Shown here: positions 8,822 to 17,247 of the stretch, piece after piece
How positions within the stretch are numbered: the stretch's first letter is position 1
Layout of the letters: every line of letters starts with the position of its first letter
Assembly: GCA_031409815.1 (NCBI GenBank)
Contig: JANNXV010000151.1
Coordinates: 1-39,465, forward strand
DNA: 39,465 bases
Direction of reading: 5' to 3'
Origin: JANLUX01 sp031409815
GTDB lineage: Bacteria; Bacteroidota; Bacteroidia; AKYH767-A; OLB10
Position numbers and translations under genes: made by a program
The notes under the pieces: model-generated
What the model was told of the DNA's origin: nothing
The model's database searches: none
The model's input: only the letters and a program-made list of their open reading frames with translations

Positions 8822-9580
8822 TCAGAACCTTTTATTCCTGACAACAAAAATCAAAAAATTGGTTCCTAACCTAACATGATTGAGAATTGTTGTCATCAAT
8901 CCGAAATGATGAATCATAATTTTAAAACGTTCGGTCAAACTGCGTTTAATATTTTTCTTTGACAACCCATCATCTTTAAAACGTGTGATGTACTGATGTG
9001 TGTTCACAATTTTTTTGCTCTGCTTCAATGTGTTTATCATCCATTCAATATCGGCAGCAATTTTAAAATCGGTATTGTAATAATCACAATATTCGCGTTT
9101 GGCAATACACGACTGGTGACAAACCAACATTCCCATTGACAAACTTTTGTAGGTTAAATTTTCAGGTGCTTTCAATCGTCTATCACCTAACACATTTCCA
9201 TCTGCATCAATCATCACCGTCTCTCCATAAAAAACATCCACATCAGGCTGATAAAGTTTCGCTATATTTTCAATCACCTTATTATCATAAATCAAATCAC
9301 CGGCATTCATAAACCAGATGTACTTACCCTTAGCAACGCGCAATGCTTTATTCATAGCATCATACAGCCCACTGTCCCTTTCGCTGATCCAATACGCAAT
9401 ATGCTCCTGGTATTTATTAATTACTTCTACTGTTCCATCATTTGAACCACCATCAATCACAATGTACTCGTAATTCTGATCAGCCTGTGCTAAAATGCTT
9501 TGAATGGTATGCTCCAATGCAGCTTTGGCATTGTACACAACGGTGATGATGGAAACAAATGGAGTGGGGATTGAAGACAT
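8822..9580 (-). CDS. Glycosyltransferase family 2
   Basis: This 252-residue cytoplasmic glycosyltransferase has the GT-A fold start VSIITVVYNAKAALEHTIQS (residues 9-28), the VIDGGSNDGT motif (41-50), the WISERDSGLYDAMNKAL block (64-80) and FMNAGD (90-95) in the place of the DXD metal site. This set is typical of WcaA-like enzymes of polysaccharide loci. I chose ATG 9580 because the open frame upstream (to 9676) runs through repeat sequence and encodes nothing family-like, and because a perfect -7 promoter word lies ten bases before it. The donor sugar is unknown. It is convergent with yfhO. Confidence 0.9.
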   Translation of the reverse strand: MSSIPTPFVSIITVVYNAKAALEHTIQSILAQADQNYEYIVIDGGSNDGTVEVINKYQEHIAYWISERDSGLYDAMNKALRVAKGKYIWFMNAGDLIYDNKVIENIAKLYQPDVDVFYGETVMIDADGNVLGDRRLKAPENLTYKSLSMGMLVCHQSCIAKREYCDYYNTDFKIAADIEWMINTLKQSKKIVNTHQYITRFKDDGLSKKNIKRSLTERFKIMIHHFGLMTTILNHVRLGTNFLIFVVRNKRF

Positions 9581-9590
9581 AATATTGTAG

Positions 9591-9598
9591 CAAAAATA
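9591..9598 (-). promoter_or_regulatory. -7 promoter element of the GT2 gene
   Basis: On the minus strand this reads TATTTTTG, a perfect TAnnTTTG. It lies ten bases before the ATG at 9580, which supports that start and predicts a very short leader. Confidence 0.6.
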
Positions 9599-9606
9599 TA
9601 GCTTAA

Positions 9607-9774
9607 CGTCATAGCGTGCTTCCTTAAAGCACAGCAATCTGCCCATTGTTTGCGTCATTGCGAGTGCCCTTCGCACGAAGCAATCTGTCCAATCCGTATC
9701 GTCATTGCGAGGAACGAAGCAATCTATCCATTGTATGATGAAATTGCTTCATGCCGAAAAAGCACTCGCAATGA
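9607..9774. repeat. REP-like palindromic repeat cluster, left of the GIY-YIG gene
   Basis: Half-elements starting CGTCATTGCGAG and ending GAAGCAATCT occur at 9653-9686 and 9700-9725, a degenerate one at 9607-9640 (CGTCATAGCGTGC to AGCAATCT), and a facing arm at 9743-9774 (ATTGCTTC to CTCGCAATGA). They match the elements on the other side of the GIY-YIG gene. No CRISPR-like spacing is present, and arms occur in both orientations. Confidence 0.9.
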
Positions 9775-9798
9775 AGGAAATAATAATATTTTTGAAAT

Positions 9799-10107
9799 AT
9801 GGTTATTCAACGCGGAGGTTATATTTATATCATGACAAATAAAAAAAATACAACACTTTATGTTGGTGTTACAGCTTTTTTAAGAGATCGCATATATGAA
9901 CACAAATCTGCAATAGATCTAAAAAGTTTTACCGCTAGGTACAATTTAGATAAACTCGTTTATTACGAATGTTTTCCTTTCATGGAAGAAGCCATTGCAA
10001 GAGAAAAACAGCTAAAAGGTGGATCGAGAAAAAAGAAAGAAGAACATATAAATGCTTTGAATCCTGATTGGAATGATTTATATGAAACAATTCAGGAATT
10101 AAATTGA
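9799..10107 (+). CDS. Single-domain GIY-YIG endonuclease
   Basis: This 102-residue protein is almost only a GIY-YIG nuclease domain. The first strand is RGGYIYIMTNKKN (GIY position, residues 5-17), followed by TLYVGVT (YIG position, 19-25), the helix RDRIYEHK with the catalytic-type arginine, and the metal-site helix FMEEAIAREKQLKGGSR containing the likely catalytic glutamate. The ATG at 9799 is kept because the RGGYIYIM start is usual in relatives. Flanks are striking: a repeat cluster ends about 25 bases upstream and another begins two bases after the stop. Single-domain members are multicopy in many genomes and poorly characterized. The nuclease class is firm; the target is not known, and a role in moving or cutting the flanking palindromes is my inference. 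Confidence 0.9.
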   Translation: MVIQRGGYIYIMTNKKNTTLYVGVTAFLRDRIYEHKSAIDLKSFTARYNLDKLVYYECFPFMEEAIAREKQLKGGSRKKKEEHINALNPDWNDLYETIQELN

Positions 10108-10205
10108 CCGTCATTACAAGGTTCTTACCGTCATTGCGAGTGCCCTTCAACTGACTTCCGCCATTGCGTGTGCCCCTTTGAACGCGGCAATCTGTCCTTT
10201 CAATA

Positions 10206-10277
10206 CGTCATTACAAGGAACGAAGCAATCTTTTCATAGCAACAGATTGCTTCGCCTGAAAAAGGCTCGCAATGACG
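10206..10277. repeat. REP-like element copy (short left arm, long right arm)
   Basis: It opens CGTCATTACAAGGAACGAAG, CAATCT follows, and it closes with AGATTGCTTC, then a small hairpin GCCT-GAAAA-AGGC, then TCGCAATGACG. The left arm lacks the extra hairpin that the right arm has. Confidence 0.85.
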
Positions 10278-10293
10278 ATTAACATATAGTAGC

Positions 10294-10392
10294 CGTCATT
10301 GCGAGTGCCCTTCGCACGAAGCAATCTTATACTACGGAGTCATTTATTTCATAGCAAAAGATTGCTTCGCCTGAAAGAGGCTCGCAATGACG
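10294..10392. repeat. REP-like element copy (both arms long)
   Basis: The outer stem CGTCATTGCGA (10294-10304) pairs with TCGCAATGACG (10382-10392). The left arm holds hairpin GTGC-CCTTC-GCAC (10305-10317) and the right arm hairpin GCCT-GAAAG-AGGC (10369-10381). The inner stem GAAGCAATCT (10318-10327) pairs with AGATTGCTTC (10359-10368). The fold is a cruciform with two side hairpins of different sequence. Confidence 0.9.
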
Positions 10393-10408
10393 ACAGTTAA
10401 ATAGTAAA

Positions 10409-10500
10409 CGTCATTGCGAGTGCCCCTTAGCACGATGCAATCTCACAATACGGAGTAGTTTCCTTCATAGCAACAGATTGCTTCGTTCCTCGCAATGACG
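10409..10500. repeat. REP-like element copy (long left arm, short right arm)
   Basis: The left arm CGTCATTGCGA is followed by hairpin GTGC-CCCTTA-GCAC and a slightly changed inner stem GATGCAATCT. The right arm is the short form AGATTGCTTCGTTCCTCGCA, then ATGACG. It ends just before the flippase promoter. Confidence 0.88.
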
Positions 10501-10506
10501 ATTGTT

Positions 10507-10514
10507 TATTTTTG
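10507..10514 (+). promoter_or_regulatory. -7 promoter element of the flippase gene
   Basis: TATTTTTG is a perfect TAnnTTTG nine bases before the ATG at 10524. Any -33 contact would lie inside the last REP-like element, so the repeat supplies upstream promoter sequence. Confidence 0.6.
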
Positions 10515-10523
10515 CCCACTACT

Positions 10524-11891
10524 ATGTTTCAAAAAATCCTCAGGCTTTTACCCGAACCTTTTGCCACACAGCTTGCCGGTAAAGAAAACATTACCCGCAT
10601 TGCTGCCAATTCCCTGTGGCTTTTATCGGATAAAATTTTGCGGATGCTCATCACACTTTTTGTTACAGGATGGCTAGCCCGATATTTATCGCTCGAAGAT
10701 TTCGGAAAACTAAACAATGCCATTGCTTATGCATTGCTGTTTGGTTCGTTTGCAACATTAGGATTAGATTCAATCGTTATTCGCGATATCGTAAAAAACC
10801 CTGCTGAAAAAGACCGGCTCTTAGGAACTTCCTTTTACCTGAAATTAATTGCAGGTTTTTTTACTTACCTACTCTCTGCGCTTTGCGTTTTATTGTTACG
10901 CCCTTCTGGTGATGAAGCAATATCTCGCTACTTAGTTTACATAATCTCCGCAGGAATATTTTTTCAATCCTTTGATGTGATTGATTATTATTTCCAATCG
11001 AAGATTCAAAGCAAATACACTGTTGTTGCAAAAAACACAGCATTTATTTTAATCAGCGGAATAAAAATCGCAATGATTGTAATGCACTGCTCTTTAATTT
11101 GGTTCGGGTGGGCATGGCTCCTGGAAATGATGTTCAACGCAGTGGGATTGGTTTGGGTATTCACTAACAAAGGGCACACCATTCGTAAATGGAATTTTGA
11201 TGCTAAACTCGCTGTTAAATTAATCAAACAAAGTTCTGCCATCTACATTGCATTCATTGCTTCGTTCACTTATATGAAAGTGGATCAGATCATGATTTCA
11301 AAGATGCTAGGCGATACACAAGCGGGTTTGTTTGCCGCATCCGCAAAAGTGTATGACCTGTGTTTTTTTATTGTTATCGTATTAGCTCCTTCATTTTATC
11401 CTTCACTCATCCATATTTATGAAAGTGACAGAACATTATTCTATAAACGTTATGCACAGATAACTGATTTATTTACCATCATGGGTTATGCTGTACTCGC
11501 TTTTGTTTTACTGTTTGGCGATTGGATCATCCGCATTTTATACGGAGCACAATTTGATCCATCCTCATTGGTTTTAAAAATTCAAATCTTTGGAATGTTG
11601 TTTATGTTTAATGGGGGTTTGAGAAGTTCGTATTTTGCCATCATTCATAATTTAAGAATTATAATGATTACAACTTCTTTATCGGCTGTGTTAAATATCT
11701 GTTTGAATTATTATCTGATTAAAAAATATGGAATCACAGGATCTGCATTTGCTACAGTTATTACACACGCAAGTTCGTTATTTATATCAAATGCCTTTTT
11801 TAAAGAGAGCAGACCCATTTTTAAAATTCAATTGGAAAGTCTTTTATTTATTAGAGTTTTCCGGGGGATAAAAAGCAAGTTTATTTCATGA
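10524..11891 (+). CDS. Wzx-type oligosaccharide flippase (polysaccharide biosynthesis protein)
   Basis: This 455-residue integral membrane protein of the MATE/MVF-like Wzx family has about twelve hydrophobic segments spread along its length. The N-terminal part IAANSLWLLSDKILRMLITL with GWLARYLSLEDFGKLNNAIA is the usual Wzx opening. The protein would flip lipid-linked oligosaccharide across the inner membrane for capsule or O-antigen assembly. ATG 10524 is preferred to a TTG at 10512 because it follows a perfect promoter word. The last 11 bases overlap the convergent adhesin-like gene. The family is secure; the transported glycan is unknown. Confidence 0.9.
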   Translation: MFQKILRLLPEPFATQLAGKENITRIAANSLWLLSDKILRMLITLFVTGWLARYLSLEDFGKLNNAIAYALLFGSFATLGLDSIVIRDIVKNPAEKDRLLGTSFYLKLIAGFFTYLLSALCVLLLRPSGDEAISRYLVYIISAGIFFQSFDVIDYYFQSKIQSKYTVVAKNTAFILISGIKIAMIVMHCSLIWFGWAWLLEMMFNAVGLVWVFTNKGHTIRKWNFDAKLAVKLIKQSSAIYIAFIASFTYMKVDQIMISKMLGDTQAGLFAASAKVYDLCFFIVIVLAPSFYPSLIHIYESDRTLFYKRYAQITDLFTIMGYAVLAFVLLFGDWIIRILYGAQFDPSSLVLKIQIFGMLFMFNGGLRSSYFAIIHNLRIIMITTSLSAVLNICLNYYLIKKYGITGSAFATVITHASSLFISNAFFKESRPIFKIQLESLLFIRVFRGIKSKFIS

Positions 11892-14800
11892 TAGTAATAT
11901 GCCCGGTTCTTTTTACATAAGAACCTTTGCAATCTGCACCTTCCATAATATAAAAATAAACACCTTCAGTACAATTCTTTCCTCCGTATGTTCCATCCCA
12001 TTTGTTTTTATTCTCATTTAAATCTGCCAGTAGTTGCCCCCAACGATTATAAATTAACATATTGAATTTTTGAATACTGTCAATTGCATAAACATCGTTT
12101 CTGCCATCACTATTTGGGGTAAAACAATTTGGAACAAATGCCGATTCAATCGAAGCATTAACAATTAACATCATCGAATCAGTAGTTGTGCCACATGCAT
12201 TGGTGGCTGTAACAATATAAATGCCTTGTGAAGTCACATCAATATTATTAATTGTAATCACAGCACCTGTTGAAGTAAATCCGTTAGGCCCACTCCAATT
12301 AAAAGTAGTACCGCTGTTTGTAGTAAGATCTATCGAAAATTGGTCTCCCTGACAAAGAATCCTATCACTTAAATTTATGACTGGTGCATCAAGAATAATA
12401 ACATTGGTTGATGCGGGTAAACTTTTGCAACTTCCAGCCTCAATGGTGAGAAAATAATTTCCCGCATTTGAGGGAGCTGTGTTCGCAAGAAATGGATTGG
12501 TAATTGAAGATAAAAACCCATTGGGTCCTGTCCATGAATAATTGATACTAATTTGAGTAGCTGTTGAAAGATACAATGTATCTCCACTGCAAAGGGGGCT
12601 GTTAGAAGAAATGACAGGTGTTTGAGGTCGGCTAATGATACTCACAAAAGTTGTTGCAGTATCCGACAAGCAACCAATAACCTGGGCAATCAAAAAATAA
12701 TTTCCACTGTCCGCAAGTAAAATATTAGTGATGGATGGATTTGCCAAAGTCGATTGAAAACTATTTTCTCCAAACCATTGATAAGAAACATTGCCTGAAA
12801 CATTCGAACTTAAATGCAAGGTATCTCCCTCGCAAATGGGAGCATTGGTAGTAATTGATGGAGTTGCAGGAATAGGATTAATAATAATATTTAAAGAATC
12901 AGGTAAACTCCTGCAATTGTTTTGCTGAATGGTTAAATAATAATATCCTGAATCTGAGAAACCAATGTTATTAATATTAAAACTAATTGCTGACGATTGA
13001 AATCCATTCGGACCGTTCCATGAATAAATTCCATTGGTTACTGAATTAGCACTTAGTTGCAAAGTATCCCCAACACACAACGGACTGTTTGAATTTATCA
13101 CACCAACGGGCAACGTATCAACTTGCACACTTAAATTCGCTGACAAACTTGTGCAGCCGCTTTGGGATATCGACAAGCTATAATTTCCTGATGCTGTTAA
13201 TGCAACATTGTTCAAAAGAGGATTTGACAAGTTTGATTGAAATCCATTCGGACCATTCCAGCTATAAATGGTGTTTGACTGAATGGATGTTTGCAACTGC
13301 AATGTGTCACCCTCACAAACAGGCGAACTGGAATTAACGTTAGGCGTGTTTGGTATTGGGTTGATAATTACATAAACCAATGAAGTATCGCTTACACAAC
13401 CATTCACATTCACATACAAATTATAAATTCCGGAATCTGATAAAACAGCATTTAAAATAACTGGGTTTGATTGTGAAGATTGAAATCCATTAGGACCTGT
13501 CCAAAAATAATTTGCAGCTCCTGAATTTCCAGATAATGAAAGTGTATCTCCAACACATACAGGAGAGCTGGAATTAATAACCGGTGTTGCCGGTTTCTGA
13601 ACAACGATTATCCCCAAAGTATCAGGCAAGCTATTGCAACCACTTAACTGAATGGTTAAAAAATAATTTCCCGAATCAGCAGGCTGAACATTATTTATTA
13701 CCGGGTTTTGCAAATTGGATTGAAAACCACCCGGACCTGTCCACAAATAAGTTGCACCATTAATAAAACTCGCGTTAAAATGTAAAGTGTCTCCCTCACA
13801 AACAGGGCTATTTGAATTCACTGAGGGTGATGTGGCATTTGAAAAACTATTGACCAGGATAGAGTCGGTTGCATAAGGGCAATTATTAATCAGGATATCT
13901 ACAAAATAATATCCGGTATCGTTCACCACAAAATTTAACACAAATGGATTTTGAACAACCGAATTAAATCCATTTGGTCCGGTCCAACTGTAGGTTGCAC
14001 CTGCAATGGTATTCACAAATAATTTCAAAGTATCATTCAAACAAATAGGGGCATTGGAATTTAAAACAGTTACTATCGTTGGCAGAGTTGGAAACTGAAG
14101 ATTAAAGAAGTTACTTCCACTCGTTCCGCTTCCCGCTCCGTAAGTTGTACCTGTACAGCTGGCCCCACTGTTAAGTATATTCCCCGGAGAACCGGCACCT
14201 ATATTAACCGCTACGCCTGCAGGAACCGATGATTGGCTAAACCAAACCAATCCTCCCCCACCGCCTCCCCCGGGAGCGTGGCAGTAACCTCCAAAAGTGC
14301 TGCTATTGTTGCCACCATTTCCACCTTTCACTATAATGCTTGCTGTTCCTGAATAATTATTTACATCCAGTAAAACCGATCCGCCACCACCACCACCACC
14401 TGCTCCATCATTTCCGGCAACTAGTGTTTGATTTAAGCCACTTCCATTTATTGTTTGCCCGTTACCCAAAAGCGTAGAGGTGTTAATTATTACAATGCCT
14501 CCTCCACTCGTTCCATTTGTTCCTAAAGGAACAGGATCATCAGAATCACCACCACCTCCGCCTCCGCCTAAAAAAACTTTATTCAGAGTAGATACACTGT
14601 CTAATGTATAACCACCAATTCCACTTGCAACTGATGAGCTACCGGAACATACATTAAAACTCAAACCTCCTATACCACCATGACCAATATTACTACCACC
14701 ACCTCCTCCACCATTTTTACAACTGCCTGACCCTCCCCCATTGGCAATGGCTCCTTTTCCTCCTGAAAAATTGGGATTGACGTTCAGAAATATTCCTTCG

Positions 14801-15402
14801 CCTTTTTCTCCAGTTATGTCAGCAGCAAGTGTGTAAAAATAATTGGGAACATTAGCACAACCGGGGCAAACTATATTTTGTAATGTTAATCCTCCTCTAA
14901 AACCTTTTCCCGACACATCCACCGAAGCATTTAAACTGACTGTATCCGTAGCTTCAAATACCAACACGCCTCCGGTGCTTCCATTCCATGCTTGGCAGGT
15001 AAGCGTGCCGTTGACATTAACACTAGAGTACTGTGGAACACGCACCAACTGCACCCTGCCATTAACTGAATAGGACCTTACTAAAGCCGTTTGAAAAGTT
15101 ATTGTACTACCATTAATCTGTGCGATGGTATTGAACTCATAATTTCCGGCAGAGGCATAGTTGGTTATATGGCCAAAACTTGAATTATTACTTATTGAAT
15201 CTATCACTGCCCCCTGCATTTGAATAATTAATGCCCGATCCCCAACACTAAACGTAGCAGCGTTTTGTACAGTGATGGAGTTGCAGGTTACTATTGAAAT
15301 AACAGGTATATAGTCGTTGATAACTCCTGAAATATTTGTCTGACAAAAAACTGTATTACATAAAAATAATAGGCAAACTAAACATTTATTTTTCGGTAGC
15401 AT
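11881..15402 (-). CDS. Large type IX-secreted surface protein with glycine-rich region, eight Ig-like repeats and CHU_C domain
   Basis: This 1173-residue secreted protein starts with a signal peptide (MLPKNKCLVCLLFLCNTVFC). A beta-rich N-terminal part leads to a glycine-rich region at about residues 208-430 with runs of up to seven glycines. Eight Ig-like repeats follow, from about 447 to 1084, each with PxCxGDTLxL and YxWxGPNGFQS. The last ~88 residues form a gliding-motility CHU_C sorting domain (FTPNSDGRNDVYAI, YNRWGQLL, NKWDGTYGGK, GVYFYIM). The CHU_C domain directs outer-membrane passage by the type IX system and surface attachment or release. ATG 15402 follows a perfect -7 word by nine bases. 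An adhesin or matrix role is likely, but its ligand is unknown. Confidence 0.88.
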   Translation of the reverse strand: MLPKNKCLVCLLFLCNTVFCQTNISGVINDYIPVISIVTCNSITVQNAATFSVGDRALIIQMQGAVIDSISNNSSFGHITNYASAGNYEFNTIAQINGSTITFQTALVRSYSVNGRVQLVRVPQYSSVNVNGTLTCQAWNGSTGGVLVFEATDTVSLNASVDVSGKGFRGGLTLQNIVCPGCANVPNYFYTLAADITGEKGEGIFLNVNPNFSGGKGAIANGGGSGSCKNGGGGGGSNIGHGGIGGLSFNVCSGSSSVASGIGGYTLDSVSTLNKVFLGGGGGGGDSDDPVPLGTNGTSGGGIVIINTSTLLGNGQTINGSGLNQTLVAGNDGAGGGGGGGSVLLDVNNYSGTASIIVKGGNGGNNSSTFGGYCHAPGGGGGGGLVWFSQSSVPAGVAVNIGAGSPGNILNSGASCTGTTYGAGSGTSGSNFFNLQFPTLPTIVTVLNSNAPICLNDTLKLFVNTIAGATYSWTGPNGFNSVVQNPFVLNFVVNDTGYYFVDILINNCPYATDSILVNSFSNATSPSVNSNSPVCEGDTLHFNASFINGATYLWTGPGGFQSNLQNPVINNVQPADSGNYFLTIQLSGCNSLPDTLGIIVVQKPATPVINSSSPVCVGDTLSLSGNSGAANYFWTGPNGFQSSQSNPVILNAVLSDSGIYNLYVNVNGCVSDTSLVYVIINPIPNTPNVNSSSPVCEGDTLQLQTSIQSNTIYSWNGPNGFQSNLSNPLLNNVALTASGNYSLSISQSGCTSLSANLSVQVDTLPVGVINSNSPLCVGDTLQLSANSVTNGIYSWNGPNGFQSSAISFNINNIGFSDSGYYYLTIQQNNCRSLPDSLNIIINPIPATPSITTNAPICEGDTLHLSSNVSGNVSYQWFGENSFQSTLANPSITNILLADSGNYFLIAQVIGCLSDTATTFVSIISRPQTPVISSNSPLCSGDTLYLSTATQISINYSWTGPNGFLSSITNPFLANTAPSNAGNYFLTIEAGSCKSLPASTNVIILDAPVINLSDRILCQGDQFSIDLTTNSGTTFNWSGPNGFTSTGAVITINNIDVTSQGIYIVTATNACGTTTDSMMLIVNASIESAFVPNCFTPNSDGRNDVYAIDSIQKFNMLIYNRWGQLLADLNENKNKWDGTYGGKNCTEGVYFYIMEGADCKGSYVKRTGHITIMK
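12150..14070 (-). repeat. Eight tandem Ig-like repeats within the large surface protein
   Basis: About 240-bp units each encode a two-cysteine Ig-like module. The GPNGFQS turn and the CxGDTL motif are nearly invariant, while the linkers vary. Units 4 and 5 are especially alike (YSWNGPNGFQS in both). Such near-identical units suit recombination that changes repeat number. Confidence 0.8.
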
Positions 15403-15411
15403 CAGGTTTGC

Positions 15412-15419
15412 CAAATCTA
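15412..15419 (-). promoter_or_regulatory. -7 promoter element of the large surface protein gene
   Basis: The minus strand reads TAGATTTG, a perfect TAnnTTTG nine bases before the ATG at 15402. It is one side of a divergent promoter pair with 15468-15475. Confidence 0.6.
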
Positions 15420-15467
15420 ACTATTATTTCAGAAGGCACATAAACTATCTTAAAATTGAATAACTTA

Positions 15468-15475
15468 TATCTTTG
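15468..15475 (+). promoter_or_regulatory. -7 promoter element of the TylF-type methyltransferase gene
   Basis: TATCTTTG is a perfect TAnnTTTG six bases before the ATG at 15482. The message would have almost no leader. Confidence 0.6.
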
Positions 15476-15481
15476 CGCCAT

Positions 15482-16276
15482 ATGAACACACAATTATATA
15501 TTGATTTACTTAAAAAATCTTTGACTGATACATTAAGACCAAATCAGGAAGTTTATTTTAAAAAGGAAAACTTACCTTCAAAAATTACTAATTCAATTCT
15601 AAAACCGTTTGGTTACAGCTTATGCAAAACAAGGTTTGTGAAATTAGATGAGAATTTTTTAGAAGGAAGGACTCATTCTCCCAATGCTGAAACATTAATT
15701 GGAATTAAAAGACTTGAATGCATTGAAAATTGCGTTAAAGAAATTGTAAAAAACGATATTGAGGGAGATTTATTAGAGGCAGGTGTTTGGAGAGGAGGCG
15801 CTACCATTTTCATGCGAGGATTATTAGATGTTTTGGGTGATACAAAACGAAAAATTATCGCTTCTGATTCATATGAAGGATGCCCTCCACCAACCAGGCA
15901 AGAGGATATGAAAGACAATTATTATCAATTCAAATTGCTGGATGTTGGTTTAGATGATGTTAAAAATAATTTTATTAAATACGATTTACTGGATGACAGA
16001 ATTGTTTTTCTTAAAGGCTGGTTTAAAGACACGCTTCCAAATGGACCTTTTAATAAACTCTCATTAATTCGTGTTGATGGTGATATGTATGAGTCCACAA
16101 TGGATGCTTTAGTAAACACTTATGATAAATTATCAAAAGGTGGTTTTTTACTCGTTGATGATTACGGAGGAATTGAAGCTGCAAGAAAAGCTGTTGATGA
16201 TTTTAGAAGAGAAAGAAAAATTACTGATCCAATTATTAAAGTAGATTGGACTGGTATTTACTGGCAGAAATCATAA
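15482..16276 (+). CDS. TylF/MycF-family O-methyltransferase
   Basis: This 264-residue protein belongs to the macrocin O-methyltransferase (TylF) family, which methylates sugar hydroxyls using SAM and a divalent metal. SAM-binding DLLEAGVWRGG is at residues 96-106, with ASDSYEGCPPP at 127-137, and the metal and substrate motifs RVDGDMYESTMDAL (197-210) and LLVDDYGG (223-230) are intact. ATG 15482 is chosen over a TTG at 15473 because the promoter word overlaps that TTG. It is divergent from the surface protein and probably methylates a sugar of the local glycan, which is inferred from family and position. Confidence 0.88.
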   Translation: MNTQLYIDLLKKSLTDTLRPNQEVYFKKENLPSKITNSILKPFGYSLCKTRFVKLDENFLEGRTHSPNAETLIGIKRLECIENCVKEIVKNDIEGDLLEAGVWRGGATIFMRGLLDVLGDTKRKIIASDSYEGCPPPTRQEDMKDNYYQFKLLDVGLDDVKNNFIKYDLLDDRIVFLKGWFKDTLPNGPFNKLSLIRVDGDMYESTMDALVNTYDKLSKGGFLLVDDYGGIEAARKAVDDFRRERKITDPIIKVDWTGIYWQKS

Positions 16277-16284
16277 ATATTGTT

Positions 16285-17183
16285 TTAACGTTTCAGGAAC
16301 TTCATGGCTCCTGTATTCGCATTCGATTCTTTAATCCAATATAATCCTAATGCCAATTCTGAAATGTTAAACTCTTGATTTTCATTTTCTACTCTTAACG
16401 CTTTTACAATACGTCCTTGTGAATCACTAATTTCAAATTGCCCCTTCCTTTTTATTGATAAAATATTTTCTTGGGAGATATGGATAATATTTGAATAATT
16501 GTTTCCTGATAACTCTGCAATACCAGATGTTTGATTTGGAGCCAAAGCATAATCATAAATCTTCAGCTCATCAATTTTCCTCTCCAATGGCTATAACCCG
16601 GATAACGCGCTCCAATAAAAGCTGCTGGACTAGCACCATATTGAGGAAACACACCGAAAGTACTTGCAGAATCTACTGCTACACCATTTACATATAACCT
16701 AACATAATCATAATCAAAAGTTGCTACATAAAAAAACCAGTTGTTTAATGGAGTAACTATATTTTCAAATATGCGATACTCTGCCCCAGTTGTATAACCA
16801 GCTGAATAAATACCATGTCCAAATTGATCAACTGCAACGCCAAACGATTGGTCAGTTGTGGTATATGTTCCGATACTTAATAAATTTTGATGTTGACCCG
16901 ATCCTGGATAATTGTCAATAGAAATCCATGCAGAAACTGAAAACACATTATTTGTTAAGCCCGTTACAGGTATTACGATATAATCATCTCCATCAAAATA
17001 CAGAGCATTACCAGCATTTCCAAACCGATCTGTAGTAGTTGTTGGAGTATGAGTTCCGGTACCCATTGTTCCATTCTGGTTGTTAATCATTTCATTGCCA
17101 TTCCCATCTAAAGGATAATACCTTATTTGTGAATAAGAATTAATATTAATTAAGATCAACCAAACAAGTAAGAGTTTTTTCAT
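16285..17183 (-). pseudogene. LamG-domain type IX-secreted protein, split by a one-base frameshift
   Basis: Read on the minus strand, the first part (17183 to 16563) has a signal peptide (MKKLLLVWLILININSYSQ) and a LamG/concanavalin-like domain (YYPLDGNGNEM at its start, FDGDDYIVIPVTG, VSAWISI, YVNGVAVDS). It ends out of frame after HWRGK. The expected closing strand IDELKIYDYALAPNQ and a Por-type sorting tail (LSIKRKGQFEISDSQGRIV to MKFLKR) lie in the next frame down to 16285. One extra A in the A4 run at 16575-16578 would join them as GKIDELKIYDYAL. This is either a real inactivating slip, phase variation or a sequence error. It is convergent with the TylF-type gene, eight bases apart. Confidence 0.85.
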
Positions 17184-17247
17184 TTTATCGTTTTTTAAGG
17201 TGGCGTGAATTTATAATTATTATCTCAAAAGAAACAATACACTCAAA

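Larger units (their letters stand above)
10109..10500. repeat. REP-like palindromic repeat cluster, right of the GIY-YIG gene
   Basis: This 392-base stretch, free of genes, is built from copies of one palindromic element: short fragments at 10109-10120 and 10129-10140 and three full inverted copies at 10206-10277, 10294-10392 and 10409-10500. The last copy ends seven bases before the -7 promoter word of the flippase gene. It is not a CRISPR array because repeat lengths vary and both orientations of each arm are present. Confidence 0.92.

Noticed and set aside
9581..9676. N-terminal extension of the GT2 glycosyltransferase
   Set aside because: The extra residues are encoded by REP-like repeat DNA, and the promoter box lies within this stretch.
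9607..10500. Possible CRISPR array in the repeated region around the GIY-YIG gene
   Set aside because: Repeats occur in both orientations, vary in length and lack regular spacers; no cas genes are nearby.
10495..10677. Short open frame overlapping the start of the flippase gene
   Set aside because: It lies in another frame of a clear Wzx-type gene, has no family features and starts in the repeat.
14110..14780. The glycine-rich region as an RTX-type calcium-binding toxin
   Set aside because: The GGxGxDxUx nonapeptide pattern is absent, and the protein ends in a type IX CHU_C domain, not a type I signal.
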